Below, one piece after another: positions 48,315-56,739 of a stretch of 64,000 nt of DNA. The DNA is from Streptomyces zhaozhouensis. Lineage in GTDB: Bacteria > Actinomycetota > Actinomycetes > Streptomycetales > Streptomycetaceae. Numbering within the stretch: position 1 is the stretch's first letter; every line of letters starts with the position of its first letter. The translations under genes and the position numbers were made by a program. The stretch lies in the NCBI RefSeq assembly GCF_900230195.1, contig NZ_OCNE01000001.1:372001-436000 (forward strand), given 5' to 3'. The notes beneath the pieces were generated by a model. It was not told where the DNA came from, did not search any database, and saw only the letters and a list, made by a program, of their open reading frames with translations.

Positions 48315-50069
48315 ATGCCTCAGCTACGACTCGCCCTGAACCAGGTCGACGCGACCGTCGGCGACCTGACCGGCAACGCGGAAGCGGTGCTGCGCTGGAC
48401 CCGGCACAGCGTGGAGCGCGGCGCCCATCTGGTGGCGTTCCCCGAGATGATGCTCACCGGCTACCCGGTGGAGGACCTGGCGCTGCGCGCCTCGTTCGCC
48501 GGCGCCAGCCGCGACGCGCTGGGCGCGCTGGCCGAGCGGCTGGCGGCGGAGGGCCTCGGCGAGGTGCCGGTGGTCGTCGGCTACCTGGACCGCACCGACC
48601 AGGCGCGGGCGCACCTCGGCCGCCCGGCGGGCGCGCCGCGGAACGCCGCGGCGGTGCTGCACGGCGGCCGGGTGGCGCTGACCTTCGCCAAGCACCATCT
48701 GCCGAACTACGGGGTGTTCGACGAGTACCGGTACTTCGTGCCGGGCGACACGCTGCCCGTGGTGCGGGTGCGCGGTGTGGACGTGGCGCTGGCGATCTGC
48801 GAGGACCTGTGGCAGGACGGCGGGCGGGTCCCGGCGGCCAGGGCGGCGGGCGCGGGGTTGCTGCTGGCGATCAACGCCTCGCCGTACGAGGTGGCCAAGG
48901 ACGACACCCGGCTGGAGCTGGTCCGCAGGCGGGCGGGCGAGGCGGGGTGCGCGCTGGCGTATCTGGCGATGGTCGGCGGCCAGGACGAGCTGGTCTTCGA
49001 CGGGGACTCGCTGGTGGTGGACCGGGACGGCACGGTGCTGGCGCGGGGGCCGCAGTTCGAGGAGGAGTGCCTGCTGCTGGACGTCGAGCTGCCGGCCGCC
49101 GCCGCCGAGCCGCCGGGCGGCACGGTCGACGACGGGCTGAGGGTCGACCGTCTGACGCTGTCGGCGGAACCGTCGGCCCCGTACGCGCCGGAGTTCACCG
49201 GCGGCGAGGCGCGGCGGCTGGACGACGCGGAGGAGATGTACGGGGCCCTGGTCACCGGGGTGCGGGCGTACACGGAGAAGAACGGTTTCCGCTCGGTGCT
49301 GCTCGGGCTCTCCGGCGGCATCGACTCGGCGCTCTGCGCGGCGATCGCCTGTGACGCGCTGGGTCCGGAGCGGGTCTTCGGGGTGGCGATGCCCTCGCGT
49401 TACTCCTCGGAGCACTCGGTGGAGGACGCCAGGGAGTTGGCGCGCAGGACCGGTCTCGACCTGCGGACGATCCCGATCGGCGGGATGTTCGACGCCTACC
49501 AGGAGCAGGTGGGGCTGACCGGGCTGGCCGAGGAGAACCTCCAGTCCCGGCTGCGTGGCACGCTGCTGATGGCGCTCTCCAACCAGGAGGGCCACATCGT
49601 GCTGGCTCCCGGCAACAAGAGCGAGCTGGCGGTCGGTTACTCCACGCTCTACGGCGACTCGGTCGGCGCCTACGGGCCGATCAAGGACCTGTACAAGACG
49701 GGCGTCTACCGGCTGGCGCGCTGGCGGAACGAGGCGGCGGCGGCCCGCGGCGAGACCCCGCCGATCCCGGAGAACTCGATCGCCAAGCCGCCGAGCGCCG
49801 AACTGCGCCCGGGGCAGGTGGACACGGACTCGCTGCCCGACTACGACACGCTGGACGCGGTGCTGGAGCGGTATGTGGACCGGGACCAGGGCTGGTCGGC
49901 GATCGTGGCGGAGGGCTTCGCCCCCGAGCTGGTGACCGAGGTGCTGCGGCTGGTGGACCGGGCGGAGTACAAGCGGCGGCAGTATCCGCCGGGGACCAAG
50001 ATCTCGCCGAAGGGTTTCGGAAAGGACCGCAGGCTGCCCATCACCAGCGGGTGGCGCGAGGGGAGTTGA
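48315..50069 (+). CDS. nadE: Glutamine-dependent NAD+ synthetase
   Basis: A 584-residue two-domain enzyme that amidates nicotinate adenine dinucleotide to NAD+, using ammonia from glutamine. The N-terminal nitrilase-type glutaminase has the triad Glu44 (FPEMMLTGYP), Lys126 (FAKHHLPNYG) and Cys162 (AICEDLWQ). The C-terminal synthetase has the PP-loop LLGLSGGIDSALC near residue 333, followed by PGNKSELAVGYSTLYGD and PPSAELRPGQVDTDSLP. The longer open frame upstream is discarded because MPQLRLALNQVD is the normal start. Confidence 0.96.
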   Translation: MPQLRLALNQVDATVGDLTGNAEAVLRWTRHSVERGAHLVAFPEMMLTGYPVEDLALRASFAGASRDALGALAERLAAEGLGEVPVVVGYLDRTDQARAHLGRPAGAPRNAAAVLHGGRVALTFAKHHLPNYGVFDEYRYFVPGDTLPVVRVRGVDVALAICEDLWQDGGRVPAARAAGAGLLLAINASPYEVAKDDTRLELVRRRAGEAGCALAYLAMVGGQDELVFDGDSLVVDRDGTVLARGPQFEEECLLLDVELPAAAAEPPGGTVDDGLRVDRLTLSAEPSAPYAPEFTGGEARRLDDAEEMYGALVTGVRAYTEKNGFRSVLLGLSGGIDSALCAAIACDALGPERVFGVAMPSRYSSEHSVEDARELARRTGLDLRTIPIGGMFDAYQEQVGLTGLAEENLQSRLRGTLLMALSNQEGHIVLAPGNKSELAVGYSTLYGDSVGAYGPIKDLYKTGVYRLARWRNEAAAARGETPPIPENSIAKPPSAELRPGQVDTDSLPDYDTLDAVLERYVDRDQGWSAIVAEGFAPELVTEVLRLVDRAEYKRRQYPPGTKISPKGFGKDRRLPITSGWREGS

Positions 50070-50170
50070 CCGCTTCGGCGACGTTCTCGACTACGGCCTC
50101 GACGCCCGCCCGCGACCGCCCGGACGCCCGCCCGGTGACCGTTCGGGCGGCGCCGATGCCCGTTCCTCCC

Positions 50171-50226
50171 TTGGTCTAGACATGTACATGCCGTGACCGT
50201 ACGCTCTCTCCCGCAGAGGTGAGAGC
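50171..50226 (+). promoter_or_regulatory. DasR-like half-conserved site and dyad upstream of a secreted protease
   Basis: GGTCTAGAC (50173-50181) is the core of the DasR-responsive element (AGTGGTCTAGACCACT) but its outer bases match poorly. GCTCTC (50203-50208) and GAGAGC (50221-50226) form a dyad downstream. The region precedes the protease start by about 100 bp. Regulation by DasR is only a possibility. Confidence 0.3.
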
Positions 50227-50286
50227 GCTCCCGCCCTTTGCTGTTCCACCCCCTCACAGGTAGAGCATCAAAGGAGTACCCCACAC

Positions 50287-51447
50287 ATGAGACGTAACTC
50301 CGGCATCCGTCTTGGCATGTCCGCGTTGCTGGTCGCGGGCACCCTCGCCGGCACGGCCGCGGCCAGTGCCTCGGCCTCGTCCTCTTCCTCCTCGGAACCC
50401 GTCGCCTCCGAGGCCCTGCTCACCGCCCTCCAGAGCGACTTCGGCCTCACCGAGGCCGAGGCCGTCGAGCGGCTCGCCGCCGAGGAGGCGGCCATCGCGA
50501 CCGAGCCGGACGCCCGGCAGGCTGCCGGCTCCACCTTCGGCGGCAGCTGGTTCGACCCGGCCAGCGGCGACCTGGTCGTCGCGGTCACCGACGACACCCG
50601 GGTCTCCCGGGTCGAGGCGACGGGCGCCGAGACCACCCTGGTCGAGCACGGCCAGGCCGCGCTCGACGCCACCCTCGCCTCCGTCGACGCGCTGGCCGAC
50701 GAGGTGGGCGCGCCCGCCGGCGTCGCGAGCTGGCGGGTCGACCCGCGCGTCAACAGCGTGGTCATCGACCTCGTCGAGGGCCAGGAGTCCTCCGCCGGGG
50801 TGGCGGAGTTCGTCGCCGCCGCCGAGGAGGCCGGTCCCGTCACGGTCGGCAGCATCCCCGAGGCCCCGTCCACCTTCGCCGCCGGCACCGTGGGCGGCGA
50901 CCCGTACTACACCGGCAACGTGCGCTGTTCCATCGGCTTCTCGGTGCACGGCGGCTTCGTCACCGCGGGCCACTGCGGGCCGCAGGGCCAGGCCGTCTCC
51001 GGCTGGGACCGCACCCACATCGGCACCTTCCAGGGCTCCTCGTTCCCCGGCAACGACTACGCCTGGGTGAGCGTCGGCAGCGGCTGGTGGACCGAGCCCG
51101 TCGTGCTCGGCTGGGGCGCCACCTCCGACCAGCTGGTGCGCGGCTCGAACGAGGCCCCGATCGGCGCCTCCATCTGCCGCTCCGGCTCCACCACCGGCTG
51201 GCACTGCGGCTCGGTGATGGCCAAGAACGAGACGGTCAACTACAGCGACGGCACCCAGGTGCGCCAGATGACCAAGACCAGCGTCTGCGCCGAGGGCGGC
51301 GACTCCGGCGGCTCCTACATCAGCGGTGACCAGGCCCAGGGCGTCACCTCCGGCGGCTGGGGCAACTGCTCCAGCGGCGGCGAGACCTGGTACCAGCCGC
51401 TCAACGAGATCCTCAACGCCTACGGGCTCACCCTGCACACCGCCTGA
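50287..51447 (+). CDS. Secreted streptogrisin-type serine protease (S1 family) with pro-region
   Basis: A 386-residue preproprotein. The signal peptide spans about residues 1-30; the pro-region (about 40-195) has the alpha-lytic-protease prodomain pattern, including FGGSWFDPASGDLVVAVTDD and SWRVDPRVNSVVID. The mature chymotrypsin-like enzyme has His229 (FVTAGHCG), Asp257 (PGNDYAWV) and Ser340 (GGDSGGSY), with three cysteine pairs likely. The pro-region acts as folding chaperone and is cut off outside the cell. ATG 50287 has AAAGGAG 9 nt upstream. Likely a nutrient-scavenging extracellular protease. Confidence 0.96.
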   Translation: MRRNSGIRLGMSALLVAGTLAGTAAASASASSSSSSEPVASEALLTALQSDFGLTEAEAVERLAAEEAAIATEPDARQAAGSTFGGSWFDPASGDLVVAVTDDTRVSRVEATGAETTLVEHGQAALDATLASVDALADEVGAPAGVASWRVDPRVNSVVIDLVEGQESSAGVAEFVAAAEEAGPVTVGSIPEAPSTFAAGTVGGDPYYTGNVRCSIGFSVHGGFVTAGHCGPQGQAVSGWDRTHIGTFQGSSFPGNDYAWVSVGSGWWTEPVVLGWGATSDQLVRGSNEAPIGASICRSGSTTGWHCGSVMAKNETVNYSDGTQVRQMTKTSVCAEGGDSGGSYISGDQAQGVTSGGWGNCSSGGETWYQPLNEILNAYGLTLHTA

Positions 51448-51459
51448 CGCGCGGACGGC

Positions 51460-51487
51460 GGCCCGGCCACGCGACGACGGCCGGGCC
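51460..51487. terminator. Hairpin between protease and pspAB genes
   Basis: GGCCCGGCC (51460-51468) pairs perfectly with GGCCGGGCC (51479-51487) over a 10-nt loop, between stops at 51447 and 51496 of convergent genes. Confidence 0.7.
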
Positions 51488-51495
51488 CCTCCCGC

Positions 51496-52089
51496 TCACA
51501 ACCCGGGCGCGCCCCAGACCGGGAACCAGCGGCCGAGCTCCTCCTCCACCCGCAGATCGTCGGCGAGCAGGGCGCGCACCCGCAGCTCCAGCCCGTTGTC
51601 CCGGCGCTCCTTCGCGCCGGGCAGCGGCGCGAACGGGTAGAAGGTGCCGCGCTTGTAGAGGTAGACCAGCGCCAGCGAACGGCCCTCGGCGTCCCGGAAC
51701 CCGACCAGCGAGCACAGCAGTTGGGGACCGAAGCCGCCGTCCCGCAGCAGCGTGTTGACCGCGTGCAGGTCGTTGACCAGCGCGGTCAGCTCCGCCGCGG
51801 GATGGCGGGCGAGCAGCCAGCTGTAGCCGTAGTCGTCCCGGGAGAACTCCACCGGATGGCCGCCCCCGCCGCCCGGGTCGAGGTCGGCGTCGAGCAGCTC
51901 GTGCACCTCGTCCCGCAGCCGGGCGAACGCGCCGCCCTCCACGCTGGCGAAGCAGACCGAGCCCGCGCCCGTCGGCGTGAACCCGCCGCCCGCCGCCAGG
52001 GTGACGGCCGCCGAGGGAACCGCGAAGAGCTGGTCCAGATCCGGCTTGACCGGTTTACGGCGCCCCAGGATCGCGTCGAGAAAGCCCAC
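51496..52089 (-). CDS. pspAB: PspA-associated protein PspAB
   Basis: A 197-residue soluble protein with the typical start GFLDAILGRRKPVKPDLDQLFAVPSAAVTL and end GRWFPVWGAPGL of the actinobacterial PspAB family, named for occurring with PspA-type stress proteins and HtpX. No catalytic residues are recognised. GTG 52089 lies 60 bp downstream of the htpX stop in the same operon, which suggests a shared role in membrane-stress quality control. Confidence 0.85.
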   Translation of the reverse strand: MGFLDAILGRRKPVKPDLDQLFAVPSAAVTLAAGGGFTPTGAGSVCFASVEGGAFARLRDEVHELLDADLDPGGGGGHPVEFSRDDYGYSWLLARHPAAELTALVNDLHAVNTLLRDGGFGPQLLCSLVGFRDAEGRSLALVYLYKRGTFYPFAPLPGAKERRDNGLELRVRALLADDLRVEEELGRWFPVWGAPGL

Positions 52090-52149
52090 CGAATGTCTCC
52101 CGTTCCTCTCACACCCGCTCCGTCACGTTTCCCCCGACGCCCGGCGGCG

Positions 52150-53043
52150 TCAGGGCTGGCCCAGCTCCCGGGAGAGCCTGCCGAGCCGGTCCAGCCGCTG
52201 CTCCAGCGTCGGATGCGAGGAGAAGAGCCGGCTGAGCCCGTCCCCGGAGAGCGCCGGGGCGAAGTAGAACGCGTTGAACGGCTCCGCCTGCCGCAGGTCC
52301 CTGGTGGGGATGCGCCCCATCTGTCCTGAGACCTTGGTGAGCGCCGAGGCCAACGCGGAGGGCCGGCCGGTCAGCAGCGCCCCGGTGCGGTCGGCGGACA
52401 GCTCGCGATAGCGCGAGAGCACCCGGGTGAGCAGGAAGCTGATCACGTAGACCACGGCGCTGACCAGCGGGATCAGCAACAGCAGCGCGTTGTTGTTCCG
52501 GCCGCCCCGGCTCAGGCCGGTCCACAGGGCGATCCGGGTGATCAGCCCGGCCAGCACCCCGAGAAACGCGGCCACCGTCATCACCGCCACGTCCCGGTGC
52601 GCCACGTGCGACAGCTCGTGCGCCAGCACGCCCTCCAGCTCGTCGCGCTCCAGCCGGCGCAGCAGCCCGGTGGTGGCGCAGACCATGGCCTTCTTCTGGC
52701 TGCGCCCGGTGGCGAACGCGTTGGGCACGTCGGTGTCGGCGATGGCCACCTTCGGCTTGGGCATGTCGGCCAGCGCGCACAGCCGGTCCACGGCCCCGTG
52801 CAGCTCGGGTGCCTGCTCCGGGGTGACCTCGCGCGCGCCCATGCTGTACGCGGCGATGCGGTCGCTGAACCAGAACTGCGCGAACAGGAACCCGCCGGCC
52901 ACGAGCACGATGAACGGCCAGGCGTTGCCGAAGGCGGCGATCAGCACGCCGACGAAGACCACGTAGAGCAGCCCGATGAGAAACATGGTGAGCCCCATGC
53001 GTCGGGTCAGCCCGCGGTCGGGGGCGTACCGGGTGCGTGCCAT
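52150..53043 (-). CDS. htpX: Zinc-dependent membrane protease HtpX (M48)
   Basis: A 297-residue M48B metalloprotease. The zinc motif is LAHELSHVAHRD with the third ligand in YRELSADRTGA. Hydrophobic spans lie at about 18-38 and 40-58 and again around 160-200. It degrades misfolded membrane proteins with the active site facing the cytoplasm. ATG 53043 (MARTRYAPDRGLTRR) is the usual start; the long frame upstream lacks support. It is co-oriented with pspAB. Confidence 0.95.
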   Translation of the reverse strand: MARTRYAPDRGLTRRMGLTMFLIGLLYVVFVGVLIAAFGNAWPFIVLVAGGFLFAQFWFSDRIAAYSMGAREVTPEQAPELHGAVDRLCALADMPKPKVAIADTDVPNAFATGRSQKKAMVCATTGLLRRLERDELEGVLAHELSHVAHRDVAVMTVAAFLGVLAGLITRIALWTGLSRGGRNNNALLLLIPLVSAVVYVISFLLTRVLSRYRELSADRTGALLTGRPSALASALTKVSGQMGRIPTRDLRQAEPFNAFYFAPALSGDGLSRLFSSHPTLEQRLDRLGRLSRELGQP

Positions 53044-53179
53044 GCGGGACCCTCCAGGCGTCGGGATCTCTCTCAAAAGTAAATCAATCGGAGAAAGAAC
53101 GACGAAAAGAAGGCGAGGACGGGCGAAAGCGATCACCCGCCCCGCGACAGCGCCCGGGGCGTCCGCCTCGCGGTCCGCC

Positions 53180-54208
53180 CTAGAAGTCCACCCGGGCCGC
53201 GACCGGCAGATGATCACTTCCGGTCGCGGAGAGTGTCCAGGAGGACACCGGTTCCAGGGTGCGGACCAGGATCTGGTCGATTCTGGCCATCGGGAACCCC
53301 GCCGGCCAGCTGAAGCCGAACCCCGCCCCCGCCGCGCCCTGGGTGGAGCGCAGCTGCGAGGTCAGCGGCGCCAGCGCCCGGTCGTTCATGGTGCCGTTGA
53401 GGTCGCCCAGCAGCACCGCGTGGTCCACCGACTCGGCGGCGATCGCCTCCCCCAGCAGCTCGGCCGACCTGTCCCGCTGCTCGGCGGTGAAGCCGGCCCT
53501 GAACTGCACCCGCACGGACGGCAGGTGCGCCACATAGACGGCGACGGGACCGCGCTCCGCCTGGACCGTGCCGCGCAGCGCCCGCGTCCAGCCCATCCCG
53601 GTGTCGACCGGCGCGACATCCTCCATCGGGTAGCGGCTCCACAGCCCGACGGTGCCCTCGACCGCGTGGTGCGGGTACGCCTCGGCCAGCTCCGCCTCGT
53701 AGAGCTCCCGCTCGGACCCCGGCACCTCCTGGAGCGCCACGACGTCCGCGCCGCTCTCGGCGATCTGCCGGGCGGTGCCGGCGTGGTCGCCGTTGTCCGC
53801 GTCCACGTTGTGGCTGACCACCATCAGCTCGCCGCCGGAACCCGTCTTGTCCAGCAGCAGCCCGCCGAAGAGGTTGGTCCACACCAGCACCGGCACCAGC
53901 AGGGCGACCAGCGCGGTCACCGAGCGGCGCAGCACCGCGCAGAGGGCCAGCACCGGGAAGAGCAGCGCGCACCAGGGGAGGAAGGTCTCCAGCAGGCTGC
54001 CCACGTTCCCTATGCGGTTGGGCATCCGCGCGTGCAGGCTGACCAGCAGAGCCAGCGCCAGCGCGAACCCCGCGGGCCACAGCCCGCGCCGCCAGCGACC
54101 GACCCGGTCGCTCCAGCGCGGCCTGGGGGCACCCGACGCGTCGGGGCCGCCCTCCGGACCGCCCTCCGGCGCCCCCTCCCGAGCGTCCGGGGTGTCCAGC
54201 TGTGCCAT
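53180..54208 (-). CDS. Membrane-anchored endonuclease/exonuclease/phosphatase family protein
   Basis: A 342-residue protein. The N-terminal 35 residues are Gly/Pro/Asp-rich with an EGAPEGGPEGGP repeat; three hydrophobic segments follow (about 43-60, 70-92, 95-112), then an extracytoplasmic EEP domain: MVVSHNVDADN, VVALQEV, LLGDLNGTMND, and SDHLPVAARVDF at the end. The DNA-hydrolase-like metal and His positions are intact. Relatives include phosphodiesterases and sphingomyelinase-like enzymes; the substrate is unknown. It is divergent from panB across a repeat-rich 240-bp region. Confidence 0.85.
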   Translation of the reverse strand: MAQLDTPDAREGAPEGGPEGGPDASGAPRPRWSDRVGRWRRGLWPAGFALALALLVSLHARMPNRIGNVGSLLETFLPWCALLFPVLALCAVLRRSVTALVALLVPVLVWTNLFGGLLLDKTGSGGELMVVSHNVDADNGDHAGTARQIAESGADVVALQEVPGSERELYEAELAEAYPHHAVEGTVGLWSRYPMEDVAPVDTGMGWTRALRGTVQAERGPVAVYVAHLPSVRVQFRAGFTAEQRDRSAELLGEAIAAESVDHAVLLGDLNGTMNDRALAPLTSQLRSTQGAAGAGFGFSWPAGFPMARIDQILVRTLEPVSSWTLSATGSDHLPVAARVDF

Positions 54209-54260
54209 TCGCGCCCTCGCTGACCGATCGTGCCGTTGTCCGGGCTCTCGCGCACCCAAT

Positions 54261-54287
54261 ACTCCGCGTACTCCGCATACTCCGCGC
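54261..54287. repeat. Three 9-bp tandem repeats upstream of panB
   Basis: ACTCCGCGT, ACTCCGCAT and ACTCCGCGC are consecutive units in the gap between divergent genes starting at 54208 and 54450. Confidence 0.7.
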
Positions 54288-54323
54288 GGGACCTCGACGG
54301 GGAGGACGGTCGGGGTGTGGCGC

Positions 54324-54352
54324 GGGGTTCCCGTTATATCACCGGGATCCCC
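54324..54352. promoter_or_regulatory. Inverted repeat with AT-rich loop upstream of panB
   Basis: GGGGTTCCCG (54324-54333) and CGGGATCCCC (54343-54352) pair with one mismatch around TTATATCAC. Position in a divergent promoter region favours an operator; a terminator is unlikely because no gene ends here. Confidence 0.45.
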
Positions 54353-54449
54353 GCACCCCACTTCCCGCCCGCGTCGGTCGGTGGGATGCTGGAAGAAGTC
54401 CGGGGACGCCGTTGAGGCGCTTCGAGATCACGAGAACAGGAGCAGCGTG

Positions 54450-55328
54450 ATGACGCAGCACACTCCTGCCCAGGCGCCGGCGACTTCCGAGCGCACAGGG
54501 CTCTACGGCGGCAAGAGCAACCGCCGGATCACGGTGAGGGACATCGCGGCGGCCAAGCGGCGTGGCGAGCGGTGGCCGATGCTCACCGCCTACGACGCGA
54601 TGACCGCGTCCGTCTTCGACGAGGCCGGCATCCCCGTGATGCTGGTGGGCGACTCGATGGGGAACACGGCGCTCGGCTACGACTCCACGGTGCCGGTCAC
54701 CCTGGAGCAGATGACCATGCTGTCCGCGGCCGTGGTGCGGGGCACCAGCCGGGCGCTGATCGTGGGCGACCTGCCGTTCGGCTCGTTCCAGGAGGGTCCG
54801 GGCCAGGCGTTGCGCAGCGCCACGCACCTGGTCAAGGAGGCCGGGGTCGGCGCGGTGAAGCTGGAGGGCGGCGAGCGTTCCGCCGACCAGATCAGGCTGC
54901 TGGTCGAGTCCGGCATCCCGGTGATGGCGCACGTGGGTCTGACCCCGCAGTCGGTGCACGCGTACGGCGGCCACCCGGTGCAGGGCAGGGGCGAGGAGGC
55001 GGCGGCGCAGTTGCTGCGGGACGCCAAGGCCGTGCAGGACGCGGGCGCCTTCGCCGTGGTGCTCGAACTGGTGACGGCCGAGCTGGCGGCCGAGGTGACC
55101 CGCAGCCTCTACATCCCGACGGTGGGGATCGGCTCGGGCCCCGAGTGCGACGCGCAGGTGCTGGTCTGGACGGACATGGCCGGCATGACCGAGTGGCCGG
55201 GCGGCCGACTGCCGCGCTTCGTCAAGCAGTACGGGCAGCTGCGGACGGCGCTGGGCGACGCGGCCAGGGCCTTCGCGGACGACGTGGTGGGCGGCGCCTA
55301 CCCGGCCGAGGAGCACAGCTTCCACTGA
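54450..55328 (+). CDS. panB: 3-methyl-2-oxobutanoate hydroxymethyltransferase
   Basis: PanB adds a hydroxymethyl group from methylenetetrahydrofolate to alpha-ketoisovalerate, the first committed step of pantothenate synthesis. The 292-residue protein has MLTAYDAMTASVFDEAGIPVMLVGDSMGN (metal-binding Asp), VKLEGG, MAHVGLTPQSVHAYGG and IPTVGIGSGPECDAQVLVWTDM. A 30-residue N-terminal extension is typical of streptomycetes. ATG 54450 has AGGAG about 8 nt upstream. Confidence 0.96.
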   Translation: MTQHTPAQAPATSERTGLYGGKSNRRITVRDIAAAKRRGERWPMLTAYDAMTASVFDEAGIPVMLVGDSMGNTALGYDSTVPVTLEQMTMLSAAVVRGTSRALIVGDLPFGSFQEGPGQALRSATHLVKEAGVGAVKLEGGERSADQIRLLVESGIPVMAHVGLTPQSVHAYGGHPVQGRGEEAAAQLLRDAKAVQDAGAFAVVLELVTAELAAEVTRSLYIPTVGIGSGPECDAQVLVWTDMAGMTEWPGGRLPRFVKQYGQLRTALGDAARAFADDVVGGAYPAEEHSFH

Positions 55329-55405
55329 GGCGGTCCCCCGGGTTCCCCGGGACGGCCAGGGCCCTGGGCGGTCGGGTGGGCTGTCGACTCCCGGCCGCCG
55401 GCCCG

Positions 55406-55594
55406 CTAGGACTTCGCCTTGCGGGAGTAGTACCAGGCCATGTTCGAGGAGAGACCGGCGAGCAGCACCCAGATGATGCCGAACCAGTTGCCCTGGACGA
55501 ACGAGAGCACGGCCGCGACCACGGTCAGCAGGCAGAGCGCCAGGGCGTAGAGGCTGAGTCGGCGCGCGTGGGTGGGTGAGGTCGTGGCTGCCAT
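55406..55594 (-). CDS. Small two-span membrane protein
   Basis: A 62-residue protein with two hydrophobic helices (about 13-32 and 35-54) and a basic C-terminus (YYSRKAKS). Nothing catalytic is visible. It follows npdG by 82 bp on the same strand, so may be co-transcribed with it. Hydrophobic pattern and codon use support a real gene; function unknown. Confidence 0.75.
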   Translation of the reverse strand: MAATTSPTHARRLSLYALALCLLTVVAAVLSFVQGNWFGIIWVLLAGLSSNMAWYYSRKAKS

Positions 55595-55676
55595 CGGTCG
55601 GCCTTCCGGAAGCGCTGGTGAACGGCGGTCGCGCGCCGGTCGGAAACGGGCGCGACCGCCATTGTCCCCCGGCGGC

Positions 55677-56378
55677 TCAGATGTCGGTCAGCCGGATGCC
55701 CGCGTGGGCGCGGTAGCGGCGGTTGACGGAGATCAGGTTGGCGACCAGCGCCTCGACCTGGTGGGCGTTGCGCAGCCGGCCGGCGAAGACGCCGCGCATC
55801 CCGGGGATGAGCTGGGCGATGGCCTGGACCGTGGCGCAGTCCTCGCGGGACTCGCCGAGCACCATCACGTCGGTGTCGATCCGTTCGAGCTCCGGGTCCT
55901 TCAGCAGGACGGCCGAGAGATGGTGGAAGGCGGCGGTGACGCGGGAGTCGGGCAGGAGCGCCTGGGCCTGCTCCGCGGCGCTGCCCTCCTCGGGGACGAT
56001 GGCGTAGGCGCCGCGCTTGTCGAAGCCGAGCGGGTTGACGCAGTCCACGACGAGCTTGCCGGCGAGTTCGGCGGTGAGCGAGGAGAGGGTGCGGGCGTGC
56101 CCCTCCCAGGGGACGGCCACGATCACCACGTCGCTCCGGCGGGCGCACTCGGCGTTGTCGGCGCCCTCGACGCCGTGGCCGATCTCCTCGGCGACGGCGG
56201 CGGCGCGGTCGGCGGCGCGGGAGCCGACGACGACCCGCTGGCCGGCGCGGGCCAGCCGGTAGGCGAGGCCGCGGCCCTGGTCGCCGGTGCCGCCGAGCAC
56301 GCCGATCACCAGGTCGGAGACGTCGGGCAGCTCCCAGGGGTCGGGGCGCTGGGGTGAGGTGGCGTCATGTGTGGTCAT
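55677..56378 (-). CDS. npdG: NADPH-dependent F420 reductase
   Basis: A 233-residue F420:NADP+ oxidoreductase that passes hydride between NADPH and the deazaflavin F420. The Rossmann start IGVLGGTGDQGRGLAYRLARAGQRVVVGSR, then VIVAVPWEGH, LVVDCVNPLGF, and VTAAFHHLSAVLL are diagnostic. F420 cofactors are used in actinomycete secondary metabolism and redox stress. The start at 56378 (MTTHDATSP) agrees with relatives. Confidence 0.93.
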   Translation of the reverse strand: MTTHDATSPQRPDPWELPDVSDLVIGVLGGTGDQGRGLAYRLARAGQRVVVGSRAADRAAAVAEEIGHGVEGADNAECARRSDVVIVAVPWEGHARTLSSLTAELAGKLVVDCVNPLGFDKRGAYAIVPEEGSAAEQAQALLPDSRVTAAFHHLSAVLLKDPELERIDTDVMVLGESREDCATVQAIAQLIPGMRGVFAGRLRNAHQVEALVANLISVNRRYRAHAGIRLTDI

Positions 56379-56447
56379 GGGCCCGATCCTGCCACCGGAA
56401 GCGGCGGTTTCCGGGCGGTTGTCGCGTTGTTCACGGCGGGCTGACGG

Positions 56448-56705
56448 TCACCAGGGGCCGGGGTCGTCGCCCTCGGGACGGCCCCTGCGGTCGGGGTCGT
56501 CGTTCCACCGGGGATCCTCGCGCCAGCGCTCGTCCCGGTCGCGGGCGGTCTCCAGCGCCTGGGCGGCCTCCTCGCGGGTGGCGTAGGGGCCCATCCGGTC
56601 CTTTCCCGGGCACTGGAGGCCCTGTTCGACCGTCTGGTGCCGCAGGCAGTAGTACCACCGGTCGTCGTCCGCCGTGGTGTCGGCCTTGCGCTTGAAGAGA
56701 GCCAT
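56448..56705 (-). CDS. Small hypothetical protein with a CxxxxxxxxxxC pair
   Basis: An 85-residue charged protein: MALFKRKADTTADDDRWYYCLRHQTVEQGLQCPGKDRMGPYATREEAAQALE, then an Arg/Asp-rich tail. Two cysteines (about residues 20 and 32) could bind a metal, and YATREEAAQALE resembles short SPOR-like or DUF motifs, but I cannot name the family. ATG 56705 follows AAGGAA. It is divergent from map with only 34 bp between starts. Similar short proteins occur next to map in Streptomyces. Confidence 0.75.
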   Translation of the reverse strand: MALFKRKADTTADDDRWYYCLRHQTVEQGLQCPGKDRMGPYATREEAAQALETARDRDERWREDPRWNDDPDRRGRPEGDDPGPW

Positions 56706-56726
56706 GTTCCTTATCCTGCCCGCCCG

Positions 56727-56732
56727 TAGACT
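56727..56732 (+). promoter_or_regulatory. -10 box of a probable leaderless map promoter
   Basis: TAGACT, a consensus-quality actinomycete -10 hexamer, is followed by 7 nt (CTGACGC) and ATG 56740 without a ribosome site. Confidence 0.6.
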
Positions 56733-56739
56733 CTGACGC

